A stretch of DNA of 29,962 nt from an uncultured Eubacteriales bacterium (GTDB lineage Bacteria; Bacillota; Clostridia; Oscillospirales; Acutalibacteraceae). Made by a program: the position numbers and the translations under genes. The stretch is taken from NCBI GenBank assembly GCA_934636435.1, contig CAKUAQ010000028.1, forward strand, positions 1 through 29,962. The letters run 5' to 3'. The notes under the pieces were generated by a model. It was given only the letters and a program-made list of their open reading frames with translations. It had not been told where the DNA came from and made no database searches. Below, piece by piece: positions 22,605-29,962 of this stretch (position 1 is its first letter; the number at the start of each line of letters is the position of its first letter).

Positions 22605-22964
22605 TCACAGCAGCCACACGGGCAACTCCTGTCCCACAGCATAGCCGGGAGCGACGGTCGACTCCCGGGGAGCCGAAGCTTTCTTCGGCTGTTTTTTTGC
22701 CGGGGCTTTCGGAGCCGCCGGCTTTCCGGTCGCCGATTTTTTGGTCGTGGTCTTGGGGGCGGCGGGCTTTTCCGCCGCCTTTTCCGCCGGGGCCTTTTTG
22801 GTCGCCGGTTTCTTCGCCGTCTTTTCCGCCGATTTCTTCGCTGCCGGCTTTTGGGCCGCCGGCTGTTCCGGCGCCTGCGCCGCAGCGACGGGCGCTGCGG
22901 TCTCCTCCGCCGGAGCGGCAGCCGCCTTAGCGGCTCTCGCCAGACTGTTTTTACCTACGGGCAT
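22605..22964 (-). CDS. Lys/Ala/Pro-rich basic protein (histone H1-like), ParA partner candidate
   Basis: 119 residues. The middle (about 10-100) is low-complexity, built of Lys-Lys-Pro-Ala-type tetrapeptides such as KPAAKKSAEKTAKKPATKK, like bacterial H1-type DNA-binding tails. The C terminus is different, with a hydrophobic end YAVGQELPVWLL that looks like a docking or recognition peptide. The start at 22964 has AGGAGGTGG upstream and overlaps the ParA stop by 14 bp, giving strong translational coupling. No ParB HTH or CTPase motif is present. The likely role, inferred from this context, is non-specific DNA binding together with the ParA ATPase. Confidence 0.75.
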   Translation of the reverse strand: MPVGKNSLARAAKAAAAPAEETAAPVAAAQAPEQPAAQKPAAKKSAEKTAKKPATKKAPAEKAAEKPAAPKTTTKKSATGKPAAPKAPAKKQPKKASAPRESTVAPGYAVGQELPVWLL

Positions 22965-23751
22965 ATGTATCCACCTCCTTTGCCAGCGCAGCAAATTCCT
23001 GAGCGCTGCGGCTGGAGGGCTTATAAGCTCCCACCGGCCGGCTGCTGTCCTGCGCCCATTCCACCGAGCTATCCACCCGGATAACGGTTTCAAACACCGA
23101 TACATCCTCCATGCTGTGGAGGGTTTCCATAGTCTGCTTAAAGTAGTTTTTCCGCACCGACACCTTGGTCAGCACAATGCCCATCAGTGACAGAGCGGGA
23201 TTCATCTGCCGCACGGTGGCGGTGAATTCAAACATATTCGCCAGCCCGAACAGCCCCCAGGGGCTGGCCTCCACCGGCAGAATGAGCCGGTCGGCGGCGC
23301 ACAGCAGATTCATCACCCAGCCGCCCAGGGTGGGCGGCGCGTCCAGCAGGATATAATCGTAGACCCCGCTATCCCGCACCGGCGCCAGACAGTTCTTGAG
23401 GATCATTTCCCGCTGCCACTTGGTGAACAGCTCATACTCGATGCCGCTCATAAGGGTGGAGGACGGAATGAGATCCAGCCCCGCATAGGCGGTGGGAATG
23501 ACATAGTCGGTGAGGGGCTTCTGCTCCCGAATGGCGTAATAGAGGTTCTTTTCGCTCTGCGCCATGGCCAGCACTTCCTCCTCCGGGAAGAAGGACAGGC
23601 TCAGATTCAGCTGCATATCGCCGTCCACCAGCAGCACACGCCGCCCCATCTGCGCCAGCGCATAGCCCACATTGGCGCAGGCGGTGGATTTTCCGCTGCC
23701 GCCCTTATTGTTGGCAAAGCAGATGACCAGGGTCTCTTTCTTGTCCGCCAT
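22951..23751 (-). CDS. ParA-family ATPase (deviant Walker A)
   Basis: 266 residues. MinD/ParA-type P-loop ATPase: NNKGGSGKSTACANVGYAL is the deviant Walker A with signature Lys16 and P-loop Lys21, LLVDGDMQLNL is the A' motif, and YDYILLDAPPTLGG the Walker B region. No N-terminal HTH domain, so it is a short (type Ib or orphan) ParA. The usual chromosomal soj-spo0J neighbours (gidB, parB) are absent; instead it follows lysC by 20 bp and overlaps a basic protein gene. GGAGGG precedes the start. It probably positions DNA or another cargo, which is not known. Confidence 0.9.
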   Translation of the reverse strand: MADKKETLVICFANNKGGSGKSTACANVGYALAQMGRRVLLVDGDMQLNLSLSFFPEEEVLAMAQSEKNLYYAIREQKPLTDYVIPTAYAGLDLIPSSTLMSGIEYELFTKWQREMILKNCLAPVRDSGVYDYILLDAPPTLGGWVMNLLCAADRLILPVEASPWGLFGLANMFEFTATVRQMNPALSLMGIVLTKVSVRKNYFKQTMETLHSMEDVSVFETVIRVDSSVEWAQDSSRPVGAYKPSSRSAQEFAALAKEVDTYARR

Positions 23752-23771
23752 AGGGGGTCCCTCCTGCCGTT

Positions 23772-24977
23772 TTATTTATCGAAGAAATAATTGTGCACCG
23801 CCGTCACCGCCCGGTCGGCGTCCGCCTTCGCCACCAGCACCGACACCCGGATCTCGCTGGAGGAGATCATCTGGATATTGATGTTGGCATCGGACAGCGC
23901 CTCAAACATCCCGGCAGCGACCCCCTCATGGGTCTCCATGCCGGCACCCACAATGGAAATCTTCGCCACATCCGTTTCGCACCGCAGCTCCTTGGCGCCC
24001 ATCATATCGCAGAATTCCTGCAGCGCCGCCACCGCCTCCTCGCCGCTGCGGGCCGGTACGGTGAACGCCAGATCCTTGGTGCCGTCCCGACCCACCGACT
24101 GGAGGATATTATCCACCGGGATATGGGCTTTCGCCACCCGGGAAAACACCTTGAACGCAATACCGGGGCTGTCCGGCAGCGCCACCACCGAAATTCGTGC
24201 TACGCTGTCGTCCTTTGCCACGCCTTTGATGAGCATTTTTTCCATTTTCGTTACCTCCTTGACCTTGGTGCCGGGTGCACTCGTCATGCTGGACAGCACC
24301 TCCAGCTCCACACTGTATTTTTTCGCCATCTCCACCGACCGGTTATTCAGCACCTGCGCCCCGGAGGTGGCCAGCTCCAGCATCTCGTCATAGGTGATCT
24401 CCGGCAGCTTCAGCGCTCCGGGAACCTTGCGGGGATCGGCGGTGTATACACCCTCCACATCGGTATAGATCTGGCACAGGTCGGCGTGCATGGCGGCGGC
24501 GATGGCCACCGCGCTGGTATCCGAGCCGCCCCGTCCCAGGGTGGTCACATCGTCGTATTTATTCAGCCCCTGAAAGCCGGCCACCACCACGATGCGCTTT
24601 TTATCCAGCTCCGCCCGGATGCGCTCCGGCCGCACCCGCTTGATGCGGGCGGAGCTATAGGCGCTGTTGGTCTCAAAGCCCGCCTGCCAGCCCAGCAGCG
24701 AAATGGCGGGAAACCCCAGAGTGTCGATCGCCATGGCCAACAGGGATATGGAGATCTGCTCTCCCGCCGCCATAAGCATATCCATCTCCCGCTTGCTGCC
24801 CCGGGGATTCAGCTCCTCCGCCTTGGCGATCAGGTCGTCGGTGGTATCGCCCTGGGCGGACACCACCACCACCACGTCGTTCCCCTGCTTATAGGTGTCG
24901 GTGACGATCTGCGCCACATGCATCACCCGTTTGGCGTCCGCTACGGAGCTGCCGCCGAATTTCTGTACTACTAACAT
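23772..24977 (-). CDS. lysC: Aspartate kinase (alpha subunit; internal start for beta subunit)
   Basis: 401 residues. First step of the aspartate family (lysine, diaminopimelate, threonine, methionine). The kinase domain begins VQKFGGSSVADAKR and contains GFQGLNKYDDVTTLGRGGSD and QIYTDVEGVYTADPR. Two C-terminal ACT domains (about 255-401) bind the feedback amino acid. Inside the gene an AAGGAGG (24254-24260) lies 8 nt before an in-frame ATG at 24245 (Met245). Translation there would give a 157-residue beta subunit made of the ACT domains, as in Bacillus LysC. It follows hom by 96 bp; GGAGATGGGGG precedes the main start. Confidence 0.96.
   Translation of the reverse strand: MLVVQKFGGSSVADAKRVMHVAQIVTDTYKQGNDVVVVVSAQGDTTDDLIAKAEELNPRGSKREMDMLMAAGEQISISLLAMAIDTLGFPAISLLGWQAGFETNSAYSSARIKRVRPERIRAELDKKRIVVVAGFQGLNKYDDVTTLGRGGSDTSAVAIAAAMHADLCQIYTDVEGVYTADPRKVPGALKLPEITYDEMLELATSGAQVLNNRSVEMAKKYSVELEVLSSMTSAPGTKVKEVTKMEKMLIKGVAKDDSVARISVVALPDSPGIAFKVFSRVAKAHIPVDNILQSVGRDGTKDLAFTVPARSGEEAVAALQEFCDMMGAKELRCETDVAKISIVGAGMETHEGVAAGMFEALSDANINIQMISSSEIRVSVLVAKADADRAVTAVHNYFFDK
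24245..24260 (-). promoter_or_regulatory. Internal ribosome binding site and start for the aspartate kinase beta subunit
   Basis: AAGGAGG (24254-24260), 8 nt spacer, ATG (24243-24245), in frame with lysC and directly before the first ACT domain. Confidence 0.8.
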
Positions 24978-25073
24978 CGTTCCCCCATCTCCAATCTGCC
25001 GCCGTGGAAGCGGCGGTCTTATGCCGGTTATCTATATGTAGTTCATCCTTGCGACGGATTATGCCTGCGGGGC

Positions 25074-26312
25074 TTATCGCCCGTAAAACCGCAGCGCCCT
25101 GGTCAGGGTCATGCCGGTGAATCCGCCGATCTTCTCCATCAGCAGGCATTCCGGCATACTGGGGGAGATAAACGCCACCTCATTCTCCGGGGCATCCGGC
25201 ACCGACACCATCCGCACATCGCCGAAGGCCCGGCCGATCTGCACCAGCGCCCCGGCGTCCTCCGCACAGGAGAACCGCAGCAGCATGGTGGCGGCGGCCA
25301 ACCGATGATCCCGGACATAGCCCGGCTCGCCGGGACCCCAGAACAGATATTTGCGGGCCTGCAGGTGCTTCACCTCGTCGATGACATCCGCCACCACGGC
25401 GCTGGCGGTGGGCAGCTTGCCGGCGCCCCGGCCGACGAACACCACATCGCCCACGCTGTCGCCCCGCACCATAATCCCGTTATACACATCGTCCACGCCC
25501 GCCAGCAGATGCTCCCGGGGCAGAATCATGGGCGCCACCAGACAGAACAGGTGCCCATCCTCGGTGCGGGTGACCCGGCCGATGAGCTTGATGACCCCGC
25601 CGCAGGCGGCGGCATAGGCCACGTCCGCCTCGGTGATGCCGGTGATGCCCTCGGTATAGACCTCCTCGGGATGGACGTGCTTGCCGAAAGCCAGCGATGC
25701 CAGAATGGCAATTTTACGGCAGGCGTCGGCGCCCTCCACATCCGCCGCCGGGTTTCGCTCCGCATAGCCCAGCTTTTGCGCCAGCGCCAGCGCCCCGTCG
25801 AAGGACATGCCCTCCCGGATCATCTTCGTGAGCATGAAATTGGTGGTGCCGTTGAGAATCCCCGCCACCTCGAACACTTCGTTGGCAGCCAGACACTGGT
25901 CGATGGGGCGCAGAATGGGAATGCCTCCCCCCACGCTGGCCTCGAACAGAAAATTCAGGTTATGCTCCCGGGCGATGGCCAGCAGCTCATCGCCCTTGGC
26001 GGCCACCAGCTCCTTATTGGAGGTGACCACGCTCTTGCCCCGCTCCAGACAGGCCTTTACGTAATCGTAGGCCGGGTGCAGACCGCCCATGGTCTCCACC
26101 ACGATGCGGATGTCGGGGTCCTCTAAAATATCGCTGAAATCGGTGGTGAACCGATCGGCATAGGGCAGATCGGGAAAAGCGCGCAGATCCAATATCCGGC
26201 GCACCTCGATCGCCTGCCCCGCCTTGGCCCGGATGCCGGCGGCGTTATGATGCAGCACCTCCGCCACACCGGAGCCGACCACCCCGTGGCCTAAAATCGC
26301 AATTGAAATCAT
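25074..26312 (-). CDS. hom: Homoserine dehydrogenase
   Basis: 412 residues. It reduces aspartate semialdehyde to homoserine, the branch to threonine and methionine. The N-terminal dinucleotide-binding fold has ILGHGVVGSGV. The catalytic region shows TSNKELVAAKGDELL, GGGIPILRPIDQCLAANEV, ILNGTTNFMLTKM and AERNPAADVEGADACRKIAIL, with the family lysine and acidic residues. The last about 80 residues form an ACT-type regulatory domain (LLRFSCAEDAGALVQI). The start at 26312 is preferred to an ATG 9 bp upstream because that one overlaps the AAAGGA ribosome binding site. It lies 35 bp after the ACT-domain gene. thrB and thrC are not in the window. Confidence 0.95.
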   Translation of the reverse strand: MISIAILGHGVVGSGVAEVLHHNAAGIRAKAGQAIEVRRILDLRAFPDLPYADRFTTDFSDILEDPDIRIVVETMGGLHPAYDYVKACLERGKSVVTSNKELVAAKGDELLAIAREHNLNFLFEASVGGGIPILRPIDQCLAANEVFEVAGILNGTTNFMLTKMIREGMSFDGALALAQKLGYAERNPAADVEGADACRKIAILASLAFGKHVHPEEVYTEGITGITEADVAYAAACGGVIKLIGRVTRTEDGHLFCLVAPMILPREHLLAGVDDVYNGIMVRGDSVGDVVFVGRGAGKLPTASAVVADVIDEVKHLQARKYLFWGPGEPGYVRDHRLAAATMLLRFSCAEDAGALVQIGRAFGDVRMVSVPDAPENEVAFISPSMPECLLMEKIGGFTGMTLTRALRFYGR

Positions 26313-26347
26313 GGGTTCCATCCTTTTTCCGTACAGTCTGGGTGTAT

Positions 26348-26830
26348 TTACCGTTCTTTCTGTTCCCGGTCGGTGACGCCGTTGACCCGCTGGACGCCCT
26401 CAATCTGCTCCAGCTGGCTGAGAAATTCGCTCACCGGCATCACCAATTGGTCGATACGGGCGGAGACGGAGGCGTTCGCCACACCGCCGGAGGGAATATT
26501 CTGATTCACGGTGAGAATATTCGCGCCCGCCCGGGCGAAACCGTCCAGCACCCGGGAAATCACCCCCGGCGTATGCCGCAGCATCAGATGCACCGTGATG
26601 GTGCGCCCGGCCGTATCCTCGTCATAGGGCAGCACCGCATCCCGGTATTTATAAAACGCCGTGCGGGACAGCCCCACCGTTTTCACCGCCTCGGACACGG
26701 TGGCGGCGCCGCCGGTCTGTAACAGCCGCTTGGCTTTCAGGGTGCGCAGCACCACATCCGGCAGCACGCCGGTATCCACCAGCACAAACTGCTTCTTTCG
26801 ATTCTCCGCAGGGGAGACTTGCCGTTTCAC
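26348..26830 (-). CDS. ACT domain-containing protein (PheB / UPF0735 family)
   Basis: 160 residues from a GTG start. The N-terminal part has a short helix-turn-helix-like segment (SEAVKTVGLSRTAFYKYRDAV). The C-terminal ACT domain (about 80-155) has RHTPGVISRVLDGFARAGAN, ILTVNQNIPSGGVANASVS and IEGVQRVNGV. Members of this family often precede homoserine dehydrogenase genes in Firmicutes and probably act as amino-acid-responsive regulators; the ligand is unknown. GTG at 26830 is chosen because GGGGGTG is well spaced before it. An in-frame ATG at 26851 inside the penicillin-binding protein gene is possible but poorly spaced. Only 4 bp separate it from the upstream stop. Confidence 0.88.
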   Translation of the reverse strand: MKRQVSPAENRKKQFVLVDTGVLPDVVLRTLKAKRLLQTGGAATVSEAVKTVGLSRTAFYKYRDAVLPYDEDTAGRTITVHLMLRHTPGVISRVLDGFARAGANILTVNQNIPSGGVANASVSARIDQLVMPVSEFLSQLEQIEGVQRVNGVTDREQKER

Positions 26831-26834
26831 CCTG

Positions 26835-29246
26835 TCACCCCCGTGTGTCATCCCCGGCGTCGGACGACGCCTTGGTGGTCGTGGTGACGGCAGGGGCGGT
26901 GGTCTCGCCGGGCTGTGTGGCGGAGGTCGTGGTATCCGTGCCGGTGGTGGTTGTTGTTGTTGTGCTCCCGTCGCCGGCCTCCCCGTCCGACGGCTCGGTG
27001 GTGCCCGGATCCTCCGCCACATTCAGCGGATTGCCCGGATGGGCGGTGCACAGCGGCGGGATATTCACGGACTTATAGTACCCGGTATCGGTGCCGGGGC
27101 AGGTATCGGTGGCCAGCTGCCCGGTGGTGGTGCAGTATTTGAGCGTCTGCACCCCCTCCGGTGCGGTGAAGCCCTTGATCTCCAGATTGGTGTGCAGCGC
27201 CTTCATGGCCAGATTCCACAACCGCCGGGCATAGCCTGTCTGGGTGCCGATCATCACCTGGTTATTGTCGTAGCCGAACCAGCTGGCTGCCACATAATAG
27301 GCGGTGCCGCCGGTAAAGTACACATCCCGGTTGGTCTCGGAGGTACCGGTCTTACCGAAGGTCTCCCAGCCCGGCCAGGACTTGGCGATATCCGCCGCCG
27401 TACCCAGCGTCGTGACCCGGTTCATCAGCCGGATCATCACATAGCAGGTCTCCGCATCCAGCACCATGGTGGATTTCTTGCCGCCGGTGAGCAGGGTGGA
27501 GGTGGATTCGTCGTCCCCCTTCACCACTTTATAATAGGTGAAGGGCTTATTGTAAAATCCACCGCTGCCGTATACGCCATAGGCCGCCGCCATCTCCCGG
27601 ACGGTCACACCGTCGGTGAAGGCGCCCAGCGCCATGGGCGCCAGCGCAATATCCGTCTTGATGGAGCCGTTGACCGCCTTGGCCTCCAGCAGAGTGGACA
27701 GCTGGAAGGTCTTGGTGGCATAATCAAAGCTGCGCTGAGGGGTCAGCTCCTGCACCAGACGCGCCGCCACAGTGTTGAGAGATTTTTGCAGACCCACGCC
27801 CAGCAGCACATCGCCGTTATCCGGGGTGCTCTTGACGTTATAGTTATGGGGCCATTTCGTGCCGTTGGGCAGCTCGATGGGCGCATCCCGCACCAGCGAG
27901 GAATAATGCACGATATTCTCCGCGATTGCCGGTCCGTAGGCAGACAGCGGCTTGATGGAGGAGCCGGGGGACCGGGTGGACTGGGTGGAGCGGTTCAGCA
28001 CCCGGTTGGCGGTCTTTTCACCTCTCCCGCCGATGGTGGCGATCACGCGCCCGTCATAGTCCACGGCGAAGAAACCCGTCTGGGGATCCTCGGTATCCTT
28101 TTCCCGATGGGCGGGATAGTTCTTATCGTTGGTGTATACCGCTTCCACGGCCTTTTGCAGCCGGGGGTTCTCGGCGGAATAGATGCTCAGTCCCCCGTAA
28201 TAGACCATATTGGCGGCATAATTGTAGGTATAGCCGTATTCCTCCATCAGGTCGCGGATCACATCCTCCACCACCAGGTCCACATAGTAGTCCTGCACCT
28301 GCTGGTGGACGGCGCTGCTCTTAAAGACCAGCTCCTCATTGACGGCCTGCAAATATTCGTCCCTGGAGATCATATCCAGCTCATACATCTTCGCCAGCAC
28401 GATGCGCTGCCGCTGCCGCACATTCTCCGGGTGGGCATAGGGGTCGTATTGGCTGGGGTTATTGGTGATGCTCACCAGCACGGCGCTCTCCGCCAGATCC
28501 AGCTCCTGCACCTCTTTGCCGAAATAATAGCGGGCACCGATCCCCACCCCCACCAGATCGCCGGTCAGAGGCAGGTTATTCAGATAGGCCTCCAGCACCT
28601 GCTGCTTGGTGGATTCGTTACGCTCCAGCTCCACCGCCGCCAGAATTTCGTTGACCTTACGCTTGATGCTGTGGTCTTTATTCTGGGTGGTAACCCGGAT
28701 GAGCTGCTGGGTGATGGTGGAGCCGCCGTATTCCGTATTGCCGATATGGAACACCCGGTTCACCACCAGGTTGACCATGGCGCCGACGGTGCGTTTCCAG
28801 TCCACGCCGTCGTGCTCCCAGAAGCGCTCGTCCTCGATGGCGATGAGGGCGTTTTGCAGGTGCACCGGAATCTCGTTGAGATCCGTCCAGACCGAGTTGC
28901 CCCCCAGCAGATTATGGTACGGCTCCCATTGCTCCGCCTCATTCTGCACATAGATGACCGAGCGGGTATCCATGGACATCTCGCCCAGCACCGGCAGATA
29001 GCTGTCGGCGTCGAAATGGTTGACCATATACACCACCAGCACGCTGCCCACGATGCATACGGAGATCACCCCCACCAGCACCATGGTCAGCACCAGCTGC
29101 CCGACCCGGTGAAATGTGCGTTTCCGGCGCGCTTTGGTCTTCGCTGTGGGATGCACCAGCTCCCGCGCCGCCTGCTTCGCTTTATCCGGAAGCTGTCGCG
29201 CCCAGCGCTTAGCGTTAGCGGCCGACAGCCCTCGTTTTTTTGCCAT
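26835..29246 (-). CDS. Class A penicillin-binding protein (PBP1A-type)
   Basis: 803 residues. Bifunctional peptidoglycan glycosyltransferase and transpeptidase. A basic cytoplasmic tail (1-47) precedes one membrane helix (about 50-75). The glycosyltransferase domain has IAIEDERFWEHDGVD (Glu138), GGSTITQQLIR and RKVNEILAAVELER. The transpeptidase domain has SxxK at Ser429-Lys432 (GSSIKP), SLN at 489-491 and KTGTSE from Lys632. The C-terminal extracellular tail (about 755-803) is rich in Thr, Asp and Gly, a flexible wall-spanning linker. AAGGAGGAAA precedes the start at 29246; the open frame upstream runs through the promoter and is not used. First gene of the PBP-ACT-hom-lysC-parA operon. Confidence 0.96.
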   Translation of the reverse strand: MAKKRGLSAANAKRWARQLPDKAKQAARELVHPTAKTKARRKRTFHRVGQLVLTMVLVGVISVCIVGSVLVVYMVNHFDADSYLPVLGEMSMDTRSVIYVQNEAEQWEPYHNLLGGNSVWTDLNEIPVHLQNALIAIEDERFWEHDGVDWKRTVGAMVNLVVNRVFHIGNTEYGGSTITQQLIRVTTQNKDHSIKRKVNEILAAVELERNESTKQQVLEAYLNNLPLTGDLVGVGIGARYYFGKEVQELDLAESAVLVSITNNPSQYDPYAHPENVRQRQRIVLAKMYELDMISRDEYLQAVNEELVFKSSAVHQQVQDYYVDLVVEDVIRDLMEEYGYTYNYAANMVYYGGLSIYSAENPRLQKAVEAVYTNDKNYPAHREKDTEDPQTGFFAVDYDGRVIATIGGRGEKTANRVLNRSTQSTRSPGSSIKPLSAYGPAIAENIVHYSSLVRDAPIELPNGTKWPHNYNVKSTPDNGDVLLGVGLQKSLNTVAARLVQELTPQRSFDYATKTFQLSTLLEAKAVNGSIKTDIALAPMALGAFTDGVTVREMAAAYGVYGSGGFYNKPFTYYKVVKGDDESTSTLLTGGKKSTMVLDAETCYVMIRLMNRVTTLGTAADIAKSWPGWETFGKTGTSETNRDVYFTGGTAYYVAASWFGYDNNQVMIGTQTGYARRLWNLAMKALHTNLEIKGFTAPEGVQTLKYCTTTGQLATDTCPGTDTGYYKSVNIPPLCTAHPGNPLNVAEDPGTTEPSDGEAGDGSTTTTTTTGTDTTTSATQPGETTAPAVTTTTKASSDAGDDTRG

Positions 29247-29376
29247 GCTTCCGTTTCCTCCTTCGGTGTGCTCTGCCCCGCCGGCGGCAGCCCTGCCGCC
29301 CGGACAGCGGACGGATGTCTGCACCCGCTGTGCCGCGGGCGGTATCCGATCCGTATGAGTATAAACAGACACTCTA

Positions 29377-29405
29377 ATAGTATTGCAAAACACGGCAAAT
29401 GTCAA
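29377..29405 (-). promoter_or_regulatory. Sigma-A promoter of the PBP-hom-lysC-parA operon
   Basis: TTGACA (29400-29405) and TACTAT (29377-29382) on the minus strand, 17-bp spacer. The leader of about 125 nt to the PBP start contains a GGCGGCA/TGCCGCC hairpin but no T-box, riboswitch or attenuator that I can recognise. The 29406-29572 stretch beyond it is AT-rich for this window and must hold the promoter of the divergent small gene, which I could not place. Confidence 0.8.
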
Positions 29406-29572
29406 ACCAAAAATCGGAAATTTCTGCCCCTCCGAGCCCTTTCTCGCCGATTTTTTGCATTTTTTCACCACTTTTCGCCGCTTTCAGCGGAACGCGGCCG
29501 TTTTTCTCCGGCAAAGCCACATATTTCCTCTGCCGGCGGAAATACTAAGGCCAACTCTCACGAAACGAGGCG

Positions 29573-29887
29573 ATGTCTGTGAATACCACCGCGCGCACCG
29601 TGATCCTGGCTCTGGCGGCAGCGCTGCTGCTGGCCGCCGTCACGCTGTTCATTCTGTTCCGCACGGTCATTCCCGCGCCGGCGGACACCGAGCCTACCCC
29701 CGCCTTTACCATCCGGGCATACGAGGGACAGGTGGCGGTGTTTGAGGGGAGCAGCGATTACCCCATGCAGGTGTTCGACAGTCCGGTGGAGGCGCTGCCC
29801 GCCGAGGAGCAGGAGCGGCTGCGCGCCGGGATCCCCGCCGCCGACCGGGACGAGCTGTCGGTGCTGCTGGAGGATTACACCAGCTGA
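29573..29887 (+). CDS. Small single-pass membrane protein with conserved C-terminal domain
   Basis: 104 residues. A short N terminus is followed by one strong membrane segment (VILALAAALLLAAVTLFILF), a Pro-rich linker, and a soluble domain from about 45: FTIRAYEGQVAVFEGSSDYP, QVFDSPVEALPAEEQERL, ending ELSVLLEDYTS. The soluble part resembles small BofC C-terminal-like proteins of clostridia, which may relate to sporulation; this is recalled by pattern and not verified. The start is uncertain: GAGG is close to the ATG at 29573 and better spaced for an in-frame GTG at 29579. It is divergent from the PBP gene. The remaining 75 bp of the window hold nothing recognisable. Confidence 0.75.
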   Translation: MSVNTTARTVILALAAALLLAAVTLFILFRTVIPAPADTEPTPAFTIRAYEGQVAVFEGSSDYPMQVFDSPVEALPAEEQERLRAGIPAADRDELSVLLEDYTS

Positions 29888-29962
29888 GCGCCGCCCCGTT
29901 CCCCGCCGGAAACGAGCCGACCGCATCCCACCACGCAAAAGAGCGGAGCCGCGACAATGTGT

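Noticed and set aside
22605..22964. Calling the basic protein gene an artefact of repetitive sequence
   Set aside because: It has AGGAGGTGG upstream, is coupled to parA, and ends in a non-repetitive tail followed by a terminator, so it was kept as a gene.
22338..23084. Plus-strand frame opposite the basic protein gene, Arg/Gly/Phe-rich, and a VDKN-repeat frame
   Set aside because: They are antisense images of the Lys/Ala/Pro codons and of the 12-bp repeats; no ribosome binding site.
29247..29376. T-box or lysine riboswitch ahead of the aspartate-family operon
   Set aside because: No T-box sequence, specifier hairpin or lysine-riboswitch core could be found in the leader.

Overview
The window reads as chromosomal DNA of a GC-rich, Gram-positive Firmicute of the Oscillospiraceae/Ruminococcaceae kind. 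The grounds are near-consensus sigma-A promoters with 17-bp spacers, AGGAGG-type ribosome binding sites, an L27 precursor with a cleavable N-terminal extension next to its Prp protease, Mini-RNase III, a YitT protein, and the DapL route to meso-diaminopimelate. The species cannot be named from the sequence alone.

Layout, left to right. (1) 1-823: tRNA-Pro(GGG) with a strong terminator, an AT-rich transposase relic and decayed non-coding sequence. (2) 824-9811 (+): one promoter, a structured leader and eight closely spaced genes: a three-subunit glutamate synthase, glutamine synthetase, an ANTAR RNA-binding regulator, CTP synthase, DapF and DapL. The leader holds two alternative RNA folds, one with a hexaloop matching the ANTAR target rule. 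This suggests antitermination feedback on ammonia assimilation. (3) 9935-14551 (-): a ProX-type prolyl-tRNA editing protein, YitT, Mini-III and ObgE, then the L21-Prp-L27 operon with its own promoter and terminator. (4) 14597-15400 (+): a PAP2 phosphatase with its own promoter and terminator. (5) 15429-18966 (-): a metal-binding HMA protein, a 38-residue membrane peptide and a MacB-like ABC ATPase/permease pair. All lie behind one promoter whose start site is covered by a perfect 24-bp palindrome. (6) 19185-22381 (-): a SAM methyltransferase, a TIR-domain protein and an alpha/alpha-toroid (terpenoid-cyclase-like) protein behind one promoter. This accessory cassette looks like a conflict or signalling system and is the best candidate for an undescribed system. 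(7) 22420-29405 (-): a class A penicillin-binding protein, an ACT-domain protein, homoserine dehydrogenase, aspartate kinase (with an internal beta-subunit start), a ParA ATPase and a Lys/Ala/Pro-rich basic protein. They end at a terminator, with 12-bp tandem repeats just beyond. (8) 29573-29887 (+): a small single-pass membrane protein.

How the genes fit together: region 2 makes glutamine and glutamate, uses glutamine in CTP synthesis and completes diaminopimelate synthesis, while region 7 supplies the aspartate-family precursor steps and polymerises peptidoglycan. Regions 5 and 6 are accessory: one looks metal-responsive export, the other a TIR-based module of unknown trigger. All function calls rest on motif recognition by eye; no database search was run.
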